From NCBI GenBank assembly GCA_032207245.1, contig CM063502.1, positions 44,898,691 through 44,962,690 of the forward strand: DNA of 64,000 nucleotides, in the 5' to 3' direction. Both the position numbers and the translations under genes were made by a program. The DNA is from Pardosa pseudoannulata (Eukaryota; Arthropoda; Arachnida; Araneae; Lycosidae). Under the pieces are notes generated by a model, which made no database searches, was not told where the DNA came from, and saw only the letters and a program-made list of their open reading frames with translations. Shown in pieces: positions 1 through 14,535 of this stretch (position 1 is its first letter; each line of letters starts with the position of its first letter).

Positions 1-1346
1 TTTTCATTTATTAAAAATAATGGACTTCTAGAGCTTTTAAAGTGTGTAGTTTTCAAAATATTAATTCCAAAGTAAAATACATTCAAAACTCTATTATGTA
101 CATAATAAAGTATTTGCAGTAACTATTCCATTAAGAATTTGCAATAACTATTCCGAAGTATTTTAGTAATAAAAGTTAACCAAATATGTACACGCATGTT
201 CTGGTTTGGAAATCTGAACAATGTGATGTTATATATTAATATTTTAAATGTAAATTTTTATCCGTGACAAATTCTAACATTTTAAAGAAGTTTAGAATAA
301 CTCGTTAAAATATGTTGATGATTTCTGTTCTTGGAAAGTTACAGTAAACTGATTATAGAATGAATAAAACATTAGATTTCGTCAATTTAAAAAATGATTC
401 CACAACTTTTTCACCGAGATAAATATTAGAGAAAATTCAATCTCCCTGAATAAAAATATGATTTTTACAAATTTATAAATTTATATAATTTCCGTTTCTA
501 TTCTTTCTTCAAGATAAAGATAATGAGAACTACAAATGTAATGTAGTGAATAAAAATATATATGAAAACTAAATGCTCTTTAACTCATTAAAATCCTTAA
601 ATCTATTACTAGATTTTATAAAAAAAATAGAGTTGTAATGAACTTTTTATATACGACTAATTCTAAATATGCATACAGAAATGTACTTTTTAATTATAAA
701 ATCGTTATTAGGTTTTTAGTGATACTGGTAAGAAATTTTATGTGTACCAATGCTATGAAATGCAAAAAGTGTTTTACTATTAAAAGCTAATGTTACATAC
801 TTTATGGTTCAGAAAACGTAGAATTTCTACCAATTTCATGGTTAATATCCTAACTGAAGGATAAGAGAAAACATGTATTTCTATTTAATTCAGAGTTGAA
901 TAACCAACTCAGTTATTCTAAAGAGTTAATCAAATTTTATCTCATTTATATGACTATTAATTACACCGTATATAGGTTCAAGATATATCCGTCATAACTA
1001 AAATATTCTCTTTATTTTCATAAGAAAAATGAATTTTTTTCTTAAATAATACAATTAAATTTCAAACACTTTTCTTCTAAAATTCACGTGTTACTTTTTA
1101 AATTTCGAGGTTTATTAAAGTTTGGGTTTGTGTGACTTTAACTATCAAAAATACTTCAAGGTAAGCAATCTTATAGTTTTTAAAATATCGATCCCTTTAG
1201 CCAAAAATTATTTAAGTATTTAAATGTGGGTGCGATTGGAAAACCCACAGATGATTATGTACATTAAATAAAACTAAAATATAAATCGAAAGTTTGGAAT
1301 GTTGTATAAGCTCGTATTATTCCGTTTGGTTTATATACCGATTATG
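1..1346. other. Gene-free A+T-rich DNA
   Basis: No supported gene, RNA or mobile element is visible. The only local structure is a short direct repeat near 113-160, where a motif of the type ATTTGCARTAACTATTCC occurs twice about 27 bp apart. Open frames here are short and show no recognisable protein motif. Confidence 0.7.
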
Positions 1347-1363
1347 TTAACCCCTTCCGGTAA

Positions 1364-1431
1364 AATGACGAGTCTAGCTCGTCATTGGTTTTTCATTCCA
1401 TACCGCACAATGACGAGATACACTCGTCATT
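1364..1431. repeat. Paired subterminal palindromes of the piggyBac MITE
   Basis: Two 23-bp imperfect palindromes at 1364-1386 and 1409-1431 share the same 9-bp arms (AATGACGAG / CTCGTCATT) but differ in the 5-bp centre (TCTAG and ATACA). They are 22 bp apart and lie only at the left end. Subterminal repeats in DNA transposons often bind transposase; that role is inferred here. Confidence 0.85.
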
Positions 1432-1582
1432 CGAGTAAAGTTAATGTTAAATATGATAATTAATTCAGTTTATAATTTCTAGTATACTGAATTTAGCAAG
1501 ACTTTTGTTACTTGTGGAAATACCATGTCACTATTACATATTGTTTATTTAGAATTTCTTGGTACAAGTCACTGCCAAATTG

Positions 1583-1744
1583 ATGAGCCAGAATAAAAGA
1601 AAACCTACTAAGAAATGCCGTGTGTGTTACAAGAATCAAATTAGAAGTGAGACTCCCTAGCGGTGTAAACAATTCAGTATTCCTTTGCACTTTGTTTTGA
1701 AAAGTACCACTATCTTGAAGACTATTATCTGTATACCTTATTAA
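1583..1744 (+). pseudogene. piggyBac transposase C-terminal cysteine-rich domain, broken
   Basis: Read from the ATG at 1583, this frame has 54 codons and encodes a Lys/Arg-rich lead, then K-K-C-R-V-C-Y-K-N, then R-C-K-Q, then I-P-L-H-F. That order matches the C-terminal cysteine-rich (RING/PHD-like, zinc-binding) domain of piggyBac transposases, which helps bind the transposon end. This copy carries an in-frame TAG at codon 26, where copy 2 has Trp. Later zinc-ligand cysteines are also missing: the expected C-K-x-C reads C-K-Q-F. The upstream catalytic DDD domain is absent, so no active enzyme is made. Identification rests on motif order. Confidence 0.72.
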
Positions 1745-1950
1745 TGTTTTGCTTTGATATTTTCTTAATTATACCTTTTCTGATATTATTTAACACTATG
1801 TAAAAAGTGGATTTTAATTAGGAATATGTAAGAATTGTAAAATGAAACAAGTTTTTTAAATAAAAAATAAATGGTTACTTCACGCACAGTTTTTCATTAT
1901 TAAATCGTACCGGAAGGGGTTAATAGGATTTACTGATCTATTAATCTTCC

Positions 1951-2128
1951 GAACGCTGGCCGATTGGTTAGGGCGCTGATCGTCGGTACCGGAGTTCGTG
2001 GGTTCGAATCCCACTATGGCATGGATGTTCGTAGCCGTTCGGAATCGGCTTTAAGCAGTAGGTCCCGGTCTCATTAGCCCTCGTGTGCAAAACAGTAGAC
2101 CGTAGCTCTCCAAATCAAACCAAACAAA
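1951..2128 (+). mobile_element. tRNA-derived SINE (family A)
   Basis: A 178-bp element bounded by a perfect 15-bp target-site duplication, ATCTATTAATCTTCC, at 1936-1950 and 2129-2143. The head has both internal RNA polymerase III boxes: A box TGGCCGATTGGT at 1957-1968 and B box GGTTCGAATCC at 2001-2011, the latter a perfect consensus. A tRNA-unrelated body follows (about 2020-2110) and a short A/C-rich tail (CCAAATCAAACCAAACAAA-like) ends at 2128. The intact boxes and perfect duplication suggest a fairly young insertion. It lies 27 bp right of the piggyBac MITE. It is not a functional tRNA gene: no acceptor stem closes around the boxes. SINEs encode no protein and are mobilised by a partner LINE, which cannot be identified here. 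Confidence 0.9.
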
Positions 2129-2870
2129 ATCTATTAATCTTCCCTTTAGTCGCTCTTGTGTTAAAATGTTTATATAATTTATAATTATTATTATTCGATA
2201 TTATAATTTGTTTTTCATACTTCAACAGGGAATCATTTTCCATGATTTTTCATAAAGTTTAAACTAAATGCAATAAAAAGTGTCCAATTATTTTTTCCAG
2301 TGTAAAAGGAAAAATAAACAGTTATCCTAACACCACGCGGACAACATATGCACAAATATTTGATTTCGACTACAAACTTATTATTTATATAGATTTATAA
2401 CTTTTTATAAAATAAATAACTTCATTTATTTTATAAAAAGTTTCATTAGTTGAATTAAACACATTTACATTTTTAAAGCGCTCAAATTCTAGAGGCAATT
2501 GTAATTGTGCTGAAAGGTTTTTTAAGGCGTCTATGATAATTATAAAAATATGTTGTGTCTGGAGAACGAAACATATCAAATTTCTATGCTTGTTGAAAAA
2601 CCAGCAAATTTATGTATATGATTTAAAATGGTAACAATTTTCCTTCTTACTTTATATTTAAATTTTACACGAAAATAATGCTACAGATGCATTATGTTTT
2701 TTAATCATGCATATTACAAATGATAATTTAATTTTACATACCAGGAAATTTTAAAATTAATCTTAATACCTTTTAAAAGAATTGTGGGAATTTCAAAAGA
2801 ATTTTGTGATAAGATCATCAACAAGTTTGTACATGAGAAATAGATACAAACTTTTTAAGGAGTTATTAAT

Positions 2871-3412
2871 GGACTGCTCTCTCAAACTATTACAAAAAAA
2901 GGTTTTTACAATAAATTTTTTAAAACTTTTATTCAAATAATTGCTGTCAAGGAAAAAATGAAACAATCTTTAAATGGAGAATAAAAGAGAAGAATAATTT
3001 TGTAAATATGAAAAATATTTTATCGATTTAACGGGCTTAAGAAAATAATGGATTGCTTTCTTAAACTACTACAAACAAATGTTTTTACAATAAAATTTCT
3101 TTAAACTTTTATTCAGATCATTGCTGTCAACTAAAAAATGAAAAAATCTTTAAATGGAGAATAAAAGAGAAGAATAATTTTGTAAATATGAAACATATTT
3201 TATCGATTTAACGTGCATAACAAAATAATCGATTGCTCTCTTAAACTACTACAAACAAATGTTTTTACAATACAATTTCTTTAAACTTTTATTTAAATCA
3301 TAGCTGCCAAGGAAAGAATGAAAAAACAATCTTTAAATGGATAATAAAAGAAGAATAATTTTGTAAATATGAAACATATTTTATCGATTTAATGTGCATA
3401 ACCCAATAATAA
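2871..3412. repeat. 179-180 bp tandem repeat, 3 copies
   Basis: Units start at 2871, 3050 and 3230, each opening with a GATTGCTCTCTTAAAC-like motif and containing ATCTTTAAATGGAGAATAAA and TTTTATCGATTTAACG. Copies 2 and 3 are closer to each other than to copy 1. The repeat passes into the larger unit that starts near 3400. Confidence 0.88.
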
Positions 3413-4456
3413 GCTGTCCAAGTACTGTAATGTTCTAAAATAAATCTACTGTAACTTTCTGAAAAAGAACTTTATTTTAATAAAACATTTTTTTGACTAA
3501 CGATCAGTAATTTCATATGTAACATAACACAATATTTCTGGGTTTGTTCATATCATTTTCCGTGCAATCTTTCCAAAGATTTCGACCTCTGATTTCCTCG
3601 AAAAAGCCCAGATACCATTCCTAGGCTCGTGTTTTGTAAAATGACATTTTTGAGATAAATTATAAGTGTCATTATTTCCAGCGCTTTAAATCTTTTACCA
3701 GATAAAAAATAATCCTGAAAGAGACTTACAAAGCTTGTCAAAAACATATGTTTTCTGATTTGTGTTCTTCTTTCAATCGTGGGATTGTTTTTCTAAAAGA
3801 GTTTTTACATCTGATAACTTGGGGTATACTTTTCTGAGTTTCAAACAAAGGGAGGTGATAATAATAACAAAAATTCATGTGCCAAGACAACAAAACATAT
3901 CACATTTTATACTTGTTTGCCAAAAAATGCAAATTTATGTAAATGATTTGGAATAGCATGAAGCGGTTTCTACATTTTTCACAGCTTTTATTTTTATTTG
4001 AAATTACTTCTAGAGATCCATCACTTTAATCACGCTGGCTTTATTTATACAATTAACTGATTTTAAGTTGCATCGTAATTTTTAAAAATTATTCTTAAGT
4101 TTTTTTTTATTATTAAACATCAAATTATTTTATCAAAAAAAATTTTTTTAGCCACGGGTATGACTAGGTGCGCATATTAGGAATAGAAAAGATGCATTTA
4201 CTAATATTGCATAAAATGAATTGATCTTTCAAAATATTATATATTTGCCATTTTAGATGAGAATATAATAATATTTATTTTTTTCAAAGTGTGAAAAATA
4301 TTTTTTTTTCAGATTTAATGTGCATACCCCAATAATGAGCTGTTCGAATAGTGCACTACTATAAAGAAAACTACTGTAACTTTCTGAAAAATAACTTAAT
4401 TGTTTTAATAAAACATATTTTTTTGTTTATCAATATAACAATCAGTAATTTCATAT

Positions 4457-4640
4457 GTAACATAACAATTTATACATAAGAAATGAAACATAACAATTTA
4501 TAAATAACAAGTGTAACATTACAATTTATAAATAAAAAGTGTAACATAACAATTTATAAATAAAAAGTGTAACATAACAATTTGTAAATAACAAGTGTAA
4601 CATAACAATTTATAATTAACAAGTATAACATAAAATTTTC
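4457..4640. repeat. 28-bp minisatellite, about 6.5 units
   Basis: Units begin at 4457, 4485, 4513, 4541, 4569, 4597 and 4625, with consensus GTAACATAACAATTTATAAA plus TAACAAGT. The same seed (ATGTAACATAACA) occurs once at the equivalent place in copy A near 3515-3530, so the minisatellite grew from unique sequence inside copy B. Confidence 0.9.
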
Positions 4641-5500
4641 TTGCAACAGGTTAGCAATATATAATGCTATATATACAGAGAGTGAAATAGAAATATCGCT
4701 TTAATAAAACATAAAAAAATTCATCGTATTTAAAGCTTATATCACACTAATATGTTGTCTAAAAATTATATTTCTTTCTATTATCTAAATAAACTTCTTT
4801 AATATACTTTTCATATATATAAATAAGCATGATATTTTTTGTTTTATTTATATACCTACTTTAGCAATCAGCAGTTTCATATGTAACATCACCAAATATT
4901 TCTAGTTTTGTTTTCGATTACATTCCATGCAATCTTTCTAAAGATTTCGATCTCTGATTTCCTCGAAAAAGCCCAAATTCCATTCCTAGAGATGTGCTTT
5001 GTAAAATGACATTTTCGAGATAAATTATAAGTGTCATTATTTCCTGCGCTTTAAATCCCTTACCAGATAAAAAATAATCCTGAAAGAGACTTACAAAGCG
5101 TGTCAAAAACATATGTTTTTTGATTTGTGTTCTTCTTTAAATCGCGGGATTGTTTTTCTAAAGGAGTTTTTAAATTTGATAACTTGATGCTTTTTTTCTG
5201 AATTTTGAACAAACAGAATTGATGATAATAAAAAAAATTATGCTTCGAGAGAACAAAACATATCACGTTTTATACTTGTTTACCAAAGAACGCAAATTTA
5301 TGTGAATAATTTAGAATTTTATAAAAAAAGTCCTACAGTTTTCATAGATTTTATTTTTGTTTATAGTTTAAAATACTACTACGGAGGCATAGTATTATTC
5401 ACTCCTGGTTAATTTATACAATGTTTTTTTTTTTACATTACACCATAAATTTAAAAATCATTCTGAAAATTCTGATTATCTTATTTTCCAATTAAATATA

Positions 5501-6422
<922 letters not shown>

Positions 6423-6539
6423 GTCTAAAAATGCCGTAATTAGAAATTACGTGAATTATAAGCAATTTTAAAAGGGAACTCTTTTATAAAAATAAAATAA
6501 ATTGAAAAGACCTACGCTCGCTTAAGCTTTTAAGATAAT

Positions 6540-6737
6540 TTGGTTAGCATTTTGAAACAATTTGATGAGTTTGCAAATAGAAAAGATCAGTTAGCGCGTG
6601 GATATAAAGCGGTCAACACCTTTTCCATGCTTAGCTCCGCCACGAAAAATGAAAATGGCGCAAATTTTGCTTTTAAAAGAAACGATGATTTAATAAACTT
6701 ATTATCATCAAGAAAGACATTTTTCCATTCGCCTTAA
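6540..6737 (+). other. Unidentified 65-codon open frame, non-microsatellite
   Basis: This frame lies between two TA tracts and is noticeably richer in G+C than its surroundings. The product is hydrophilic and Lys/Asn-rich with a mixed composition (contains K-Q-F-D-E-F, K-D-Q-L-A-R-G-Y-K-A-V and N-D-D-L-I-N-L-L), unlike the low-complexity frames around it. The track start is TTG; the first ATG-containing position does not give a longer frame. I do not recognise a family. It may be a relic of a transposon ORF or retrocopied exon. There is no recognisable promoter or polyadenylation signal specific to it. Confidence 0.3.
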
Positions 6738-6747
6738 TACTGGATCA

Positions 6748-6749
<2 letters not shown>

Positions 6750-6828
<79 letters not shown>
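6750..6828. repeat. (TA)n(TG)n composite microsatellite
   Basis: TA repeats to about 6794 pass directly into TG repeats to about 6825. Confidence 0.97.
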
Positions 6829-6829
<1 letters not shown>

Positions 6830-8690
6830 AATTGATTTTCAATCATGTTTATCCAATAAAACACAGAATTAACTAGCAATAGGTATAATACATGATATCC
6901 AAACATAGCAACTAATGAAATAAGAGGGTGGCTGTCAAAAAAATCTTTTATTTTCGAAAGGGAATTTTATTAATTAGCCTTTAAAGATGGATCTAAAACA
7001 TTTCTTTCAAACATGGTAACCGCATTCGTGCTTCTACTCTGCAATCACGTGCAAGTAAAAAGAAATCATTTTCTTTCTAAAGCCCTAGAACTTTAATAAA
7101 TATTTTGAAACAGGATGATTTTACTCTTTTTATACTACTTTTAAATTATTTTTTAAAATATAATTTTACATTTTATTCTGACAGCCACTTCTACATTCGC
7201 ACGGGACATGCATATCTGACTTGATTCTGTATAAAGATTTCAATTGAGTAGTTTCTTCATTTAATGGTAGAAGACCGTTAACGGTAGCGAATAAAGCCAT
7301 AATATTTTCTATGGAAACATTTACTATAGAGAATGGATGTTAATCCACAATTTAGTAATAATTAAGAGTATTGTTAGTAAATAATAGATGCACTATACAT
7401 AGCAATATCTTTTCAATAGAATAAACTTTTACAAACTGCAGACTGTCAGCCGATTACAAAGATAGCTCTCGTCAACATGTTTGTAAGTTTCTGTTTCCGT
7501 GGAAACAAATCTCGTTCTATTTATACCAGAGGAATCCAAAGGACAAGCATCTACTTTGGTTTACTGTAAAAGTAATGAAATGAAACGATTACTGAATGAA
7601 ATAGGATTTTTAGTGGAAACTTGTTCTGTGACAGACAGTATTCATATTCAAACATTTACATTTTTTATTAAATTTTAAAACATTTACAGATTTTCGTGGC
7701 AGCTAATAAGTCTATTTAATAAGCAAATGTAAACCTATCTGGATTTTACATAAAAGTTTCAATCGTGAGTCATTTCCTCTGTCTGTAATAGAACAATAAT
7801 GGTAGAAGTTAATTTGTATTTCTTACTCTACTCGAAGAAATACTTTTAATTCCTACAATCATCAATATTGACAGAAATTAATTCATGCAAAATGAAAGTA
7901 TAATTTAAAATATAATCAAACAGTTTGCCATTTAATAACATAAATAATAATAGATATCATTATTCTACTGTGTCATAATGAGGATATTACACGAAATCCA
8001 TACAATATTTTACAGGAATTAAAAAAAAAATTTTTAAATTATATTATTTACCGAAGTAAGTTTATTTACAATTTTTTTAAAAAAATGCTATTTAATATTA
8101 TGCATAATTATTAATATTCTCTGGAAAAGAAATATTCCAGTTATAAAGAATTTTGTAAGCAAATTTTAATGTAATTTATTGGATATATTAGTGTGAAATG
8201 ATCTAACATTTATGTTCCCAGTTAAAACAATAAATGTAAAATAGATATTCCGTTTAATATTACAGATATAGTAATAAATAATTATTCAAGAAAAAATAAA
8301 AAATATAACACTGCAATTATAAAATTACTCTGCTTTTTATTATAGTAAAATAAAATTTTCATGCGGCACCACAATAATTAGTTAATTGCTTGCATTTTTT
8401 GTGAGAAAAACGCTTTAACTGTTTATTTAAGAACTGTTTCTGAGAATTTCTAATGCTCTATTATTAATATATATTAGTTTTAACATAAACTTGAAAGAAA
8501 AATTATTTCACCTTTTTCCCGAAAAGAGGTTTATAAGATATTATTATAATATATATGTAAATTGAAGCATTAATTTATAGTATTGCATTTCTTTTATATA
8601 AACATTTTGAATTATTTTAGTGAAAGGAACAGTAACAATCTATAATTTTGAGTTATTAATACGGTGTTATGAATTTAATTATATATACTA
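6829..8690. other. Gene-free A+T-rich DNA
   Basis: No gene, RNA or recognisable mobile element is visible in this stretch on either strand. Confidence 0.65.
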
Positions 8691-8691
8691 T

Positions 8692-10640
<1,949 letters not shown>

Positions 10641-10746
10641 TTGATTTTCTTCGGAAATTGTCTTCTTCTGTTCCCTGTTAGGCTTTAAATTATGGATGAT
10701 TTATTTTATGTTACTTATTGGTATTTGCGTAATTTCATTAAAAACG

Positions 10747-10748
<2 letters not shown>

Positions 10749-10816
<68 letters not shown>
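10749..10816. repeat. (TA)n(TG)n composite microsatellite
   Basis: About 50 bp of TA pass into 18 bp of GT. It lies about 0.1 kb right of the Tc1 relic. Confidence 0.96.
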
Positions 10817-13590
10817 ACGTATGCAAGATTACTTATTAATATCTTATATTTTAACATATTTATGAAAATAGGTTATAAACTTAAAACACTCTCACGCGAA
10901 GCATGTAAGCATATATAAATTTTTTCTCCACCTCATTCTTTATATTAAGAAACTCCAAACGTTAAACGTCTACGGCATGATATAATCTAATAAATGTACG
11001 TTAACCATTTAGATTTTAAAATATTATCTGAAGAAAATAACTCTAAATATGACAAATATCATGTATTCCGCTTTCTAAAAATTAAATGAGAAAAAACTTG
11101 ACATTTAGGTTAGAAGGAACAAAAACATATTTTCCTTGGAGCAATATTGCTGTTATCCTAAAAACTTATGCCACTTTAAAAATATAGAATTATTTTGTAT
11201 TTTCGAAAGATAATCTTATTTTAAACAGCTTGGAAAAAACAAGAATTATACTCCGAAACCGTTAAAAAATAATACCTTATCTGCAAACCTTTTCTCAATA
11301 AAAGATTCTAAAAATATACACTTGAAGTTTATTTCCTAGAACTTATTTTAATATATACCACCTATTAAGATAATTTGTTTTCATTGTCCTCCGTAAAAGC
11401 TTTAATTTTGCATATATTAGACTCTAAAATTTGCATATGCGACGATAAAAAAAGATACCAAGGAAAAATTTGGAGAAAAGGTTTTATAACAATAAATTCC
11501 TTGAAAAGTTCAGCGTGCATTTTCCGGAATAATATTTTACCCTGAAAGTTTGATCCATATTTCAAGGAAAAACATTTTAAATGCCCTTGCAAAAGTGTTT
11601 CCGCTCTTTTACTTGTTTGTAGGAGTTTTATATTCCCATATTTTCTCCCCATTCTTTGTCACGGGAAACTTGCGAATATTCCATTTTCTCTTATTTGTAA
11701 AAGAAAGGCAAATCTTTTTTTATACTCCAGCCTGTCGAAAAAACACGCTCCTGGCTCCTTCTTATAAGATTTTTTAAGGTTCCATTTTCTCGGCCCATTT
11801 GAATGCTCGAAGTTCCTTTTTGCGATTTGAAAAGAAGACCAAAAAGACACCTTTGGGTATTTTGGTGACCGTTAGAATGTTTATTCTTTGTTTTACGACA
11901 GCACTTGATCTTGACTTTCATTGTTTCTCTATACAGAAATACAATGAATGCGCTACAATGTGAACATAGTAGATAGATTAAATGCATTGAGCAGAATTTA
12001 CATGCATTACAATTTCCTGGAATACTTTTGATAGAAATTCCCTTTACAGGAATTTTTCACTAAAATGTCATTCTTTAAAATACCATTGATTAATAATATA
12101 ATTCTTATAAATTTTGAATTTTTGAACAACTAAAAAGGGTTACAAAAATTCTTTGCAAAATTTAATTCGGCTTAGGAATAAATTTTATCTACAGTCCTTG
12201 AAAGTCATCTTCAAAATATTTTCAACATGCAACCAACAATACCAGCATAAAATATTTTCCTCTTAGAATTTTTAATAAAACTGAGAAATGCACACTGAAT
12301 AGTATTCGACGTCGTAGAAAATAAAATGAAATATACATTTCATAAATAAGATATTCTATAAAAGAAACGTATTGAAAAATTTCCTACTACTAAAAAAGAC
12401 TGAATGTACAAATATGTGGGATGATATTGCTTGTTTATATACATACACAAATATATTAACTAAATTGAAATTTTAGCTCTTAAATATCAAAAGTAAACTT
12501 GTTTACGGTTGATATGAATACCTAAAAATATAAATAGACACAAGAGAGAAGAAAGTATTTTAAAGGATGTAAATATTACTATTATTTAACCTAAAATAAA
12601 TTATGGAAATTCAAGTTTTGCTATCATTTCTGAATTACTGTTATTCAAACTACCATGTAACCTGAAATGTAAATGAAAATTTTAAACAGATAAATTTCAT
12701 GGAACCTTCTATCATTGATTTATCCCTATTTCCTTCTAAATCAGATTATATTACTTTTGCTTTAAGTTATATTTTTTTCATTACAGGAACAATTTGTGTT
12801 TCACTTATTTTATTGCACTTTACGATCAACTGTTTCTACTTTTGTTTTTTTAGGAAATAAGCACTATTTCTATGTCTTTAGTACGCATGTAGTATTTCTG
12901 TATATACATACACGAAATACTACTTCTTACCTACTAAACAAATTATATTTGTCAATAGAGAAGACGATAAAGTTTTGGTGTATAATTTTGTGTAAAATTT
13001 ACACTTATATTCATTTAATTTAGTATCATGTACAAAGAATCTAATTGTAACTCATGAAATCTACTCCTTGCATTTATCATATTAAAATCTTCATAGAGGA
13101 TCCTTTAGAAGTACTAAAATTGGGTGGACAAATTGAGTAACTAACAGCTTACATTCCCAATTGCTTAAAAATAGTTTCAATGGTTGGTTTGATAGTTTGG
13201 AGCTGAACATTTTGCTACACGATGGCTAATAATACCGGAAACTATAAAAAATTCAACTGCTAAAATTTTCATTATATATAGAGGAAAATGTTTTATGGCT
13301 AGCGATTTAAACAGATTGCACGAATAGTAACAATGATGTACTTTACAAAATATATAACTCATAGCAATCAAGTATCATTATATTGTTTCTTATGCGAATG
13401 CTTTGATAGGATTTATTCTGAGTTAATTGCAGTTATTCTTTATTAAAATACGATAAAAAAGATTTAATCAAGGTATAATGAATGATTTCCTAAATGTTAG
13501 AGTTCATTTACAGAGATAAATACAAAATAAACTTACTAATTACTATAATACTAGTAAATAATAGTTTTCTATACTAATAAACACTTTATC
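10817..13590. other. Gene-free DNA with one less A+T-rich patch
   Basis: No gene is recognisable. From about 11365 to 11990 the base composition is less extreme and overlapping minus-strand frames of 95 and 98 codons occur (11365-11652, 11691-11987). Their products are Lys/Phe-rich and match no family I know. The patch could be an old repeat or transposon relic. The rest is ordinary A+T-rich sequence. Confidence 0.55.
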
Positions 13591-13701
<111 letters not shown>

Positions 13702-13844
13702 TAGTCCTCGAATACCTATGTTTCAAAGAGGTGCGAAGAAATCGTTGAAATAATAAGATGCCGTAAACACGTTCAAGTTAAGCAGTGGTTATAAGCATTC
13801 GTGTATTACTAAATAATTACACAACTAGGCAGACACATACATGT

Positions 13845-13857
13845 ATCTCTCTCTCAA

Positions 13858-13941
<84 letters not shown>

Positions 13942-13954
13942 TATATATATATAG

Positions 13955-14000
<46 letters not shown>
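13845..14000. repeat. (TC)n(ATCT)n(TA)n(TG)n composite microsatellite
   Basis: Four simple repeats follow one another: CT, ATCT (about 13883-13900), TA with two GATA interruptions, then TG (13968-14000). It directly borders the dispersed repeat copy that starts near 14001. Confidence 0.96.
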
Positions 14001-14007
<7 letters not shown>

Positions 14008-14535
14008 CAAAATTATTACATTCTAATAACTCTTAAATTTCTCTTCTTTCCCATCCTTATTCCTCAAAATCTATTTTCCCAGCCACAAAATATCTTATCT
14101 AAAGGAGAGTCCACAAACTTAAAATTATTCTAACCCATTTTCAAAAGCATTCTTTGCAATAAATGCAAATTATCTGCCCACCCTCTATATAATGTAGTTA
14201 TTTCAATAATATAGCTGACTATTACAGTGATCTAAGTGCCTGTCTGAATGTTAATAACGCTGACTAATCAAATCTCTCATGGAAAGATTTCGTCACCGCG
14301 TCTCGTTCTGGGCCAATTCTGTAATTCATACATGTGCTTATGATCATTCTGTCTTCTGCCTTTGAAAGAGTAACATGTTCCCTTAACTCAATAAAATTTA
14401 AGCTCTGCTACGATCCCTTAGTGTTCTTTTATGGAAGGACCAGACTGCATATTCTTCAATAAGCTTACAGTCTAGGATTCTTTTTTCCCAGTAACCCTGG
14501 CAAGTAAAAAGAATAGGGGCTACAATTTCATGGCA
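14001..14535. repeat. Unclassified dispersed repeat, copy 1
   Basis: About 0.53 kb alignable by eye with 18375-18900. Shared landmarks in the same order are CCAGCCACAAAATATCTT (14080s and 18460s), GTCTCGTTCTGG (14300s and 18670s) and AAGTAAAAAGAATAGG (14500s and 18880s). Both copies begin at the edge of a microsatellite and have the same orientation. I do not recognise the family. No long open frame is kept in either copy. Confidence 0.75.

Larger units (their letters stand above)
1347..1923 (+). mobile_element. piggyBac-type MITE, family 1, copy 1
   Basis: A 577-bp non-autonomous DNA transposon counted with its TTAA on both sides. It opens TTAACCCCTTCCGGTA and closes TACCGGAAGGGGTTAA, a perfect terminal inverted repeat. 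A TTAA target and a CCC-start terminus are the established signature of the piggyBac superfamily. Just inside the left end lie two 23-bp near-palindromes (1364-1386 and 1409-1431), each AATGACGAG, a 5-bp spacer, then CTCGTCATT. The interior keeps a fragment of coding sequence for the C-terminal cysteine-rich domain of a piggyBac transposase, followed by an A+T-rich 3'-UTR-like stretch with AATAAA motifs. A second copy lies at 25096-25662. It is therefore probably an internally deleted descendant of an autonomous piggyBac moved in trans. Orientation is given by the coding fragment. Confidence 0.9.
2380..5500. repeat. Higher-order tandem array, about three diverged units
   Basis: Three related blocks lie head to tail. 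Copy 0 (about 2380-2800) is partial. Copy A (about 3400-4130) and copy B (about 4300-5500) share long stretches, for example the block running left from the AAAACATATG motif at 3744 and 5109. Copy 0 is followed by a 179-bp tandem repeat (2871-3412), and a degenerate single piece of that repeat lies at about 4200-4330 between A and B. The period is therefore a compound unit of about 0.9-1.3 kb. Copy B is lengthened by an internal insertion (about 4437-4863) flanked by direct repeats of AATCAGYARTTTCATATG. Both A and B contain a 64-codon minus-strand frame (3553-3747 and 4918-5112), but about half of their differences change the amino acid, as expected of non-coding DNA. Confidence 0.8.

Noticed and set aside
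1951..2020. A functional tRNA gene
   Set aside because: Pol III boxes are good but no closed acceptor stem or full cloverleaf is present, and target duplications show it is a SINE.
4437..4640. CRISPR-like array
   Set aside because: The 28-bp repeats adjoin each other directly with no spacers, and the setting is a eukaryotic repeat array. It is a minisatellite.
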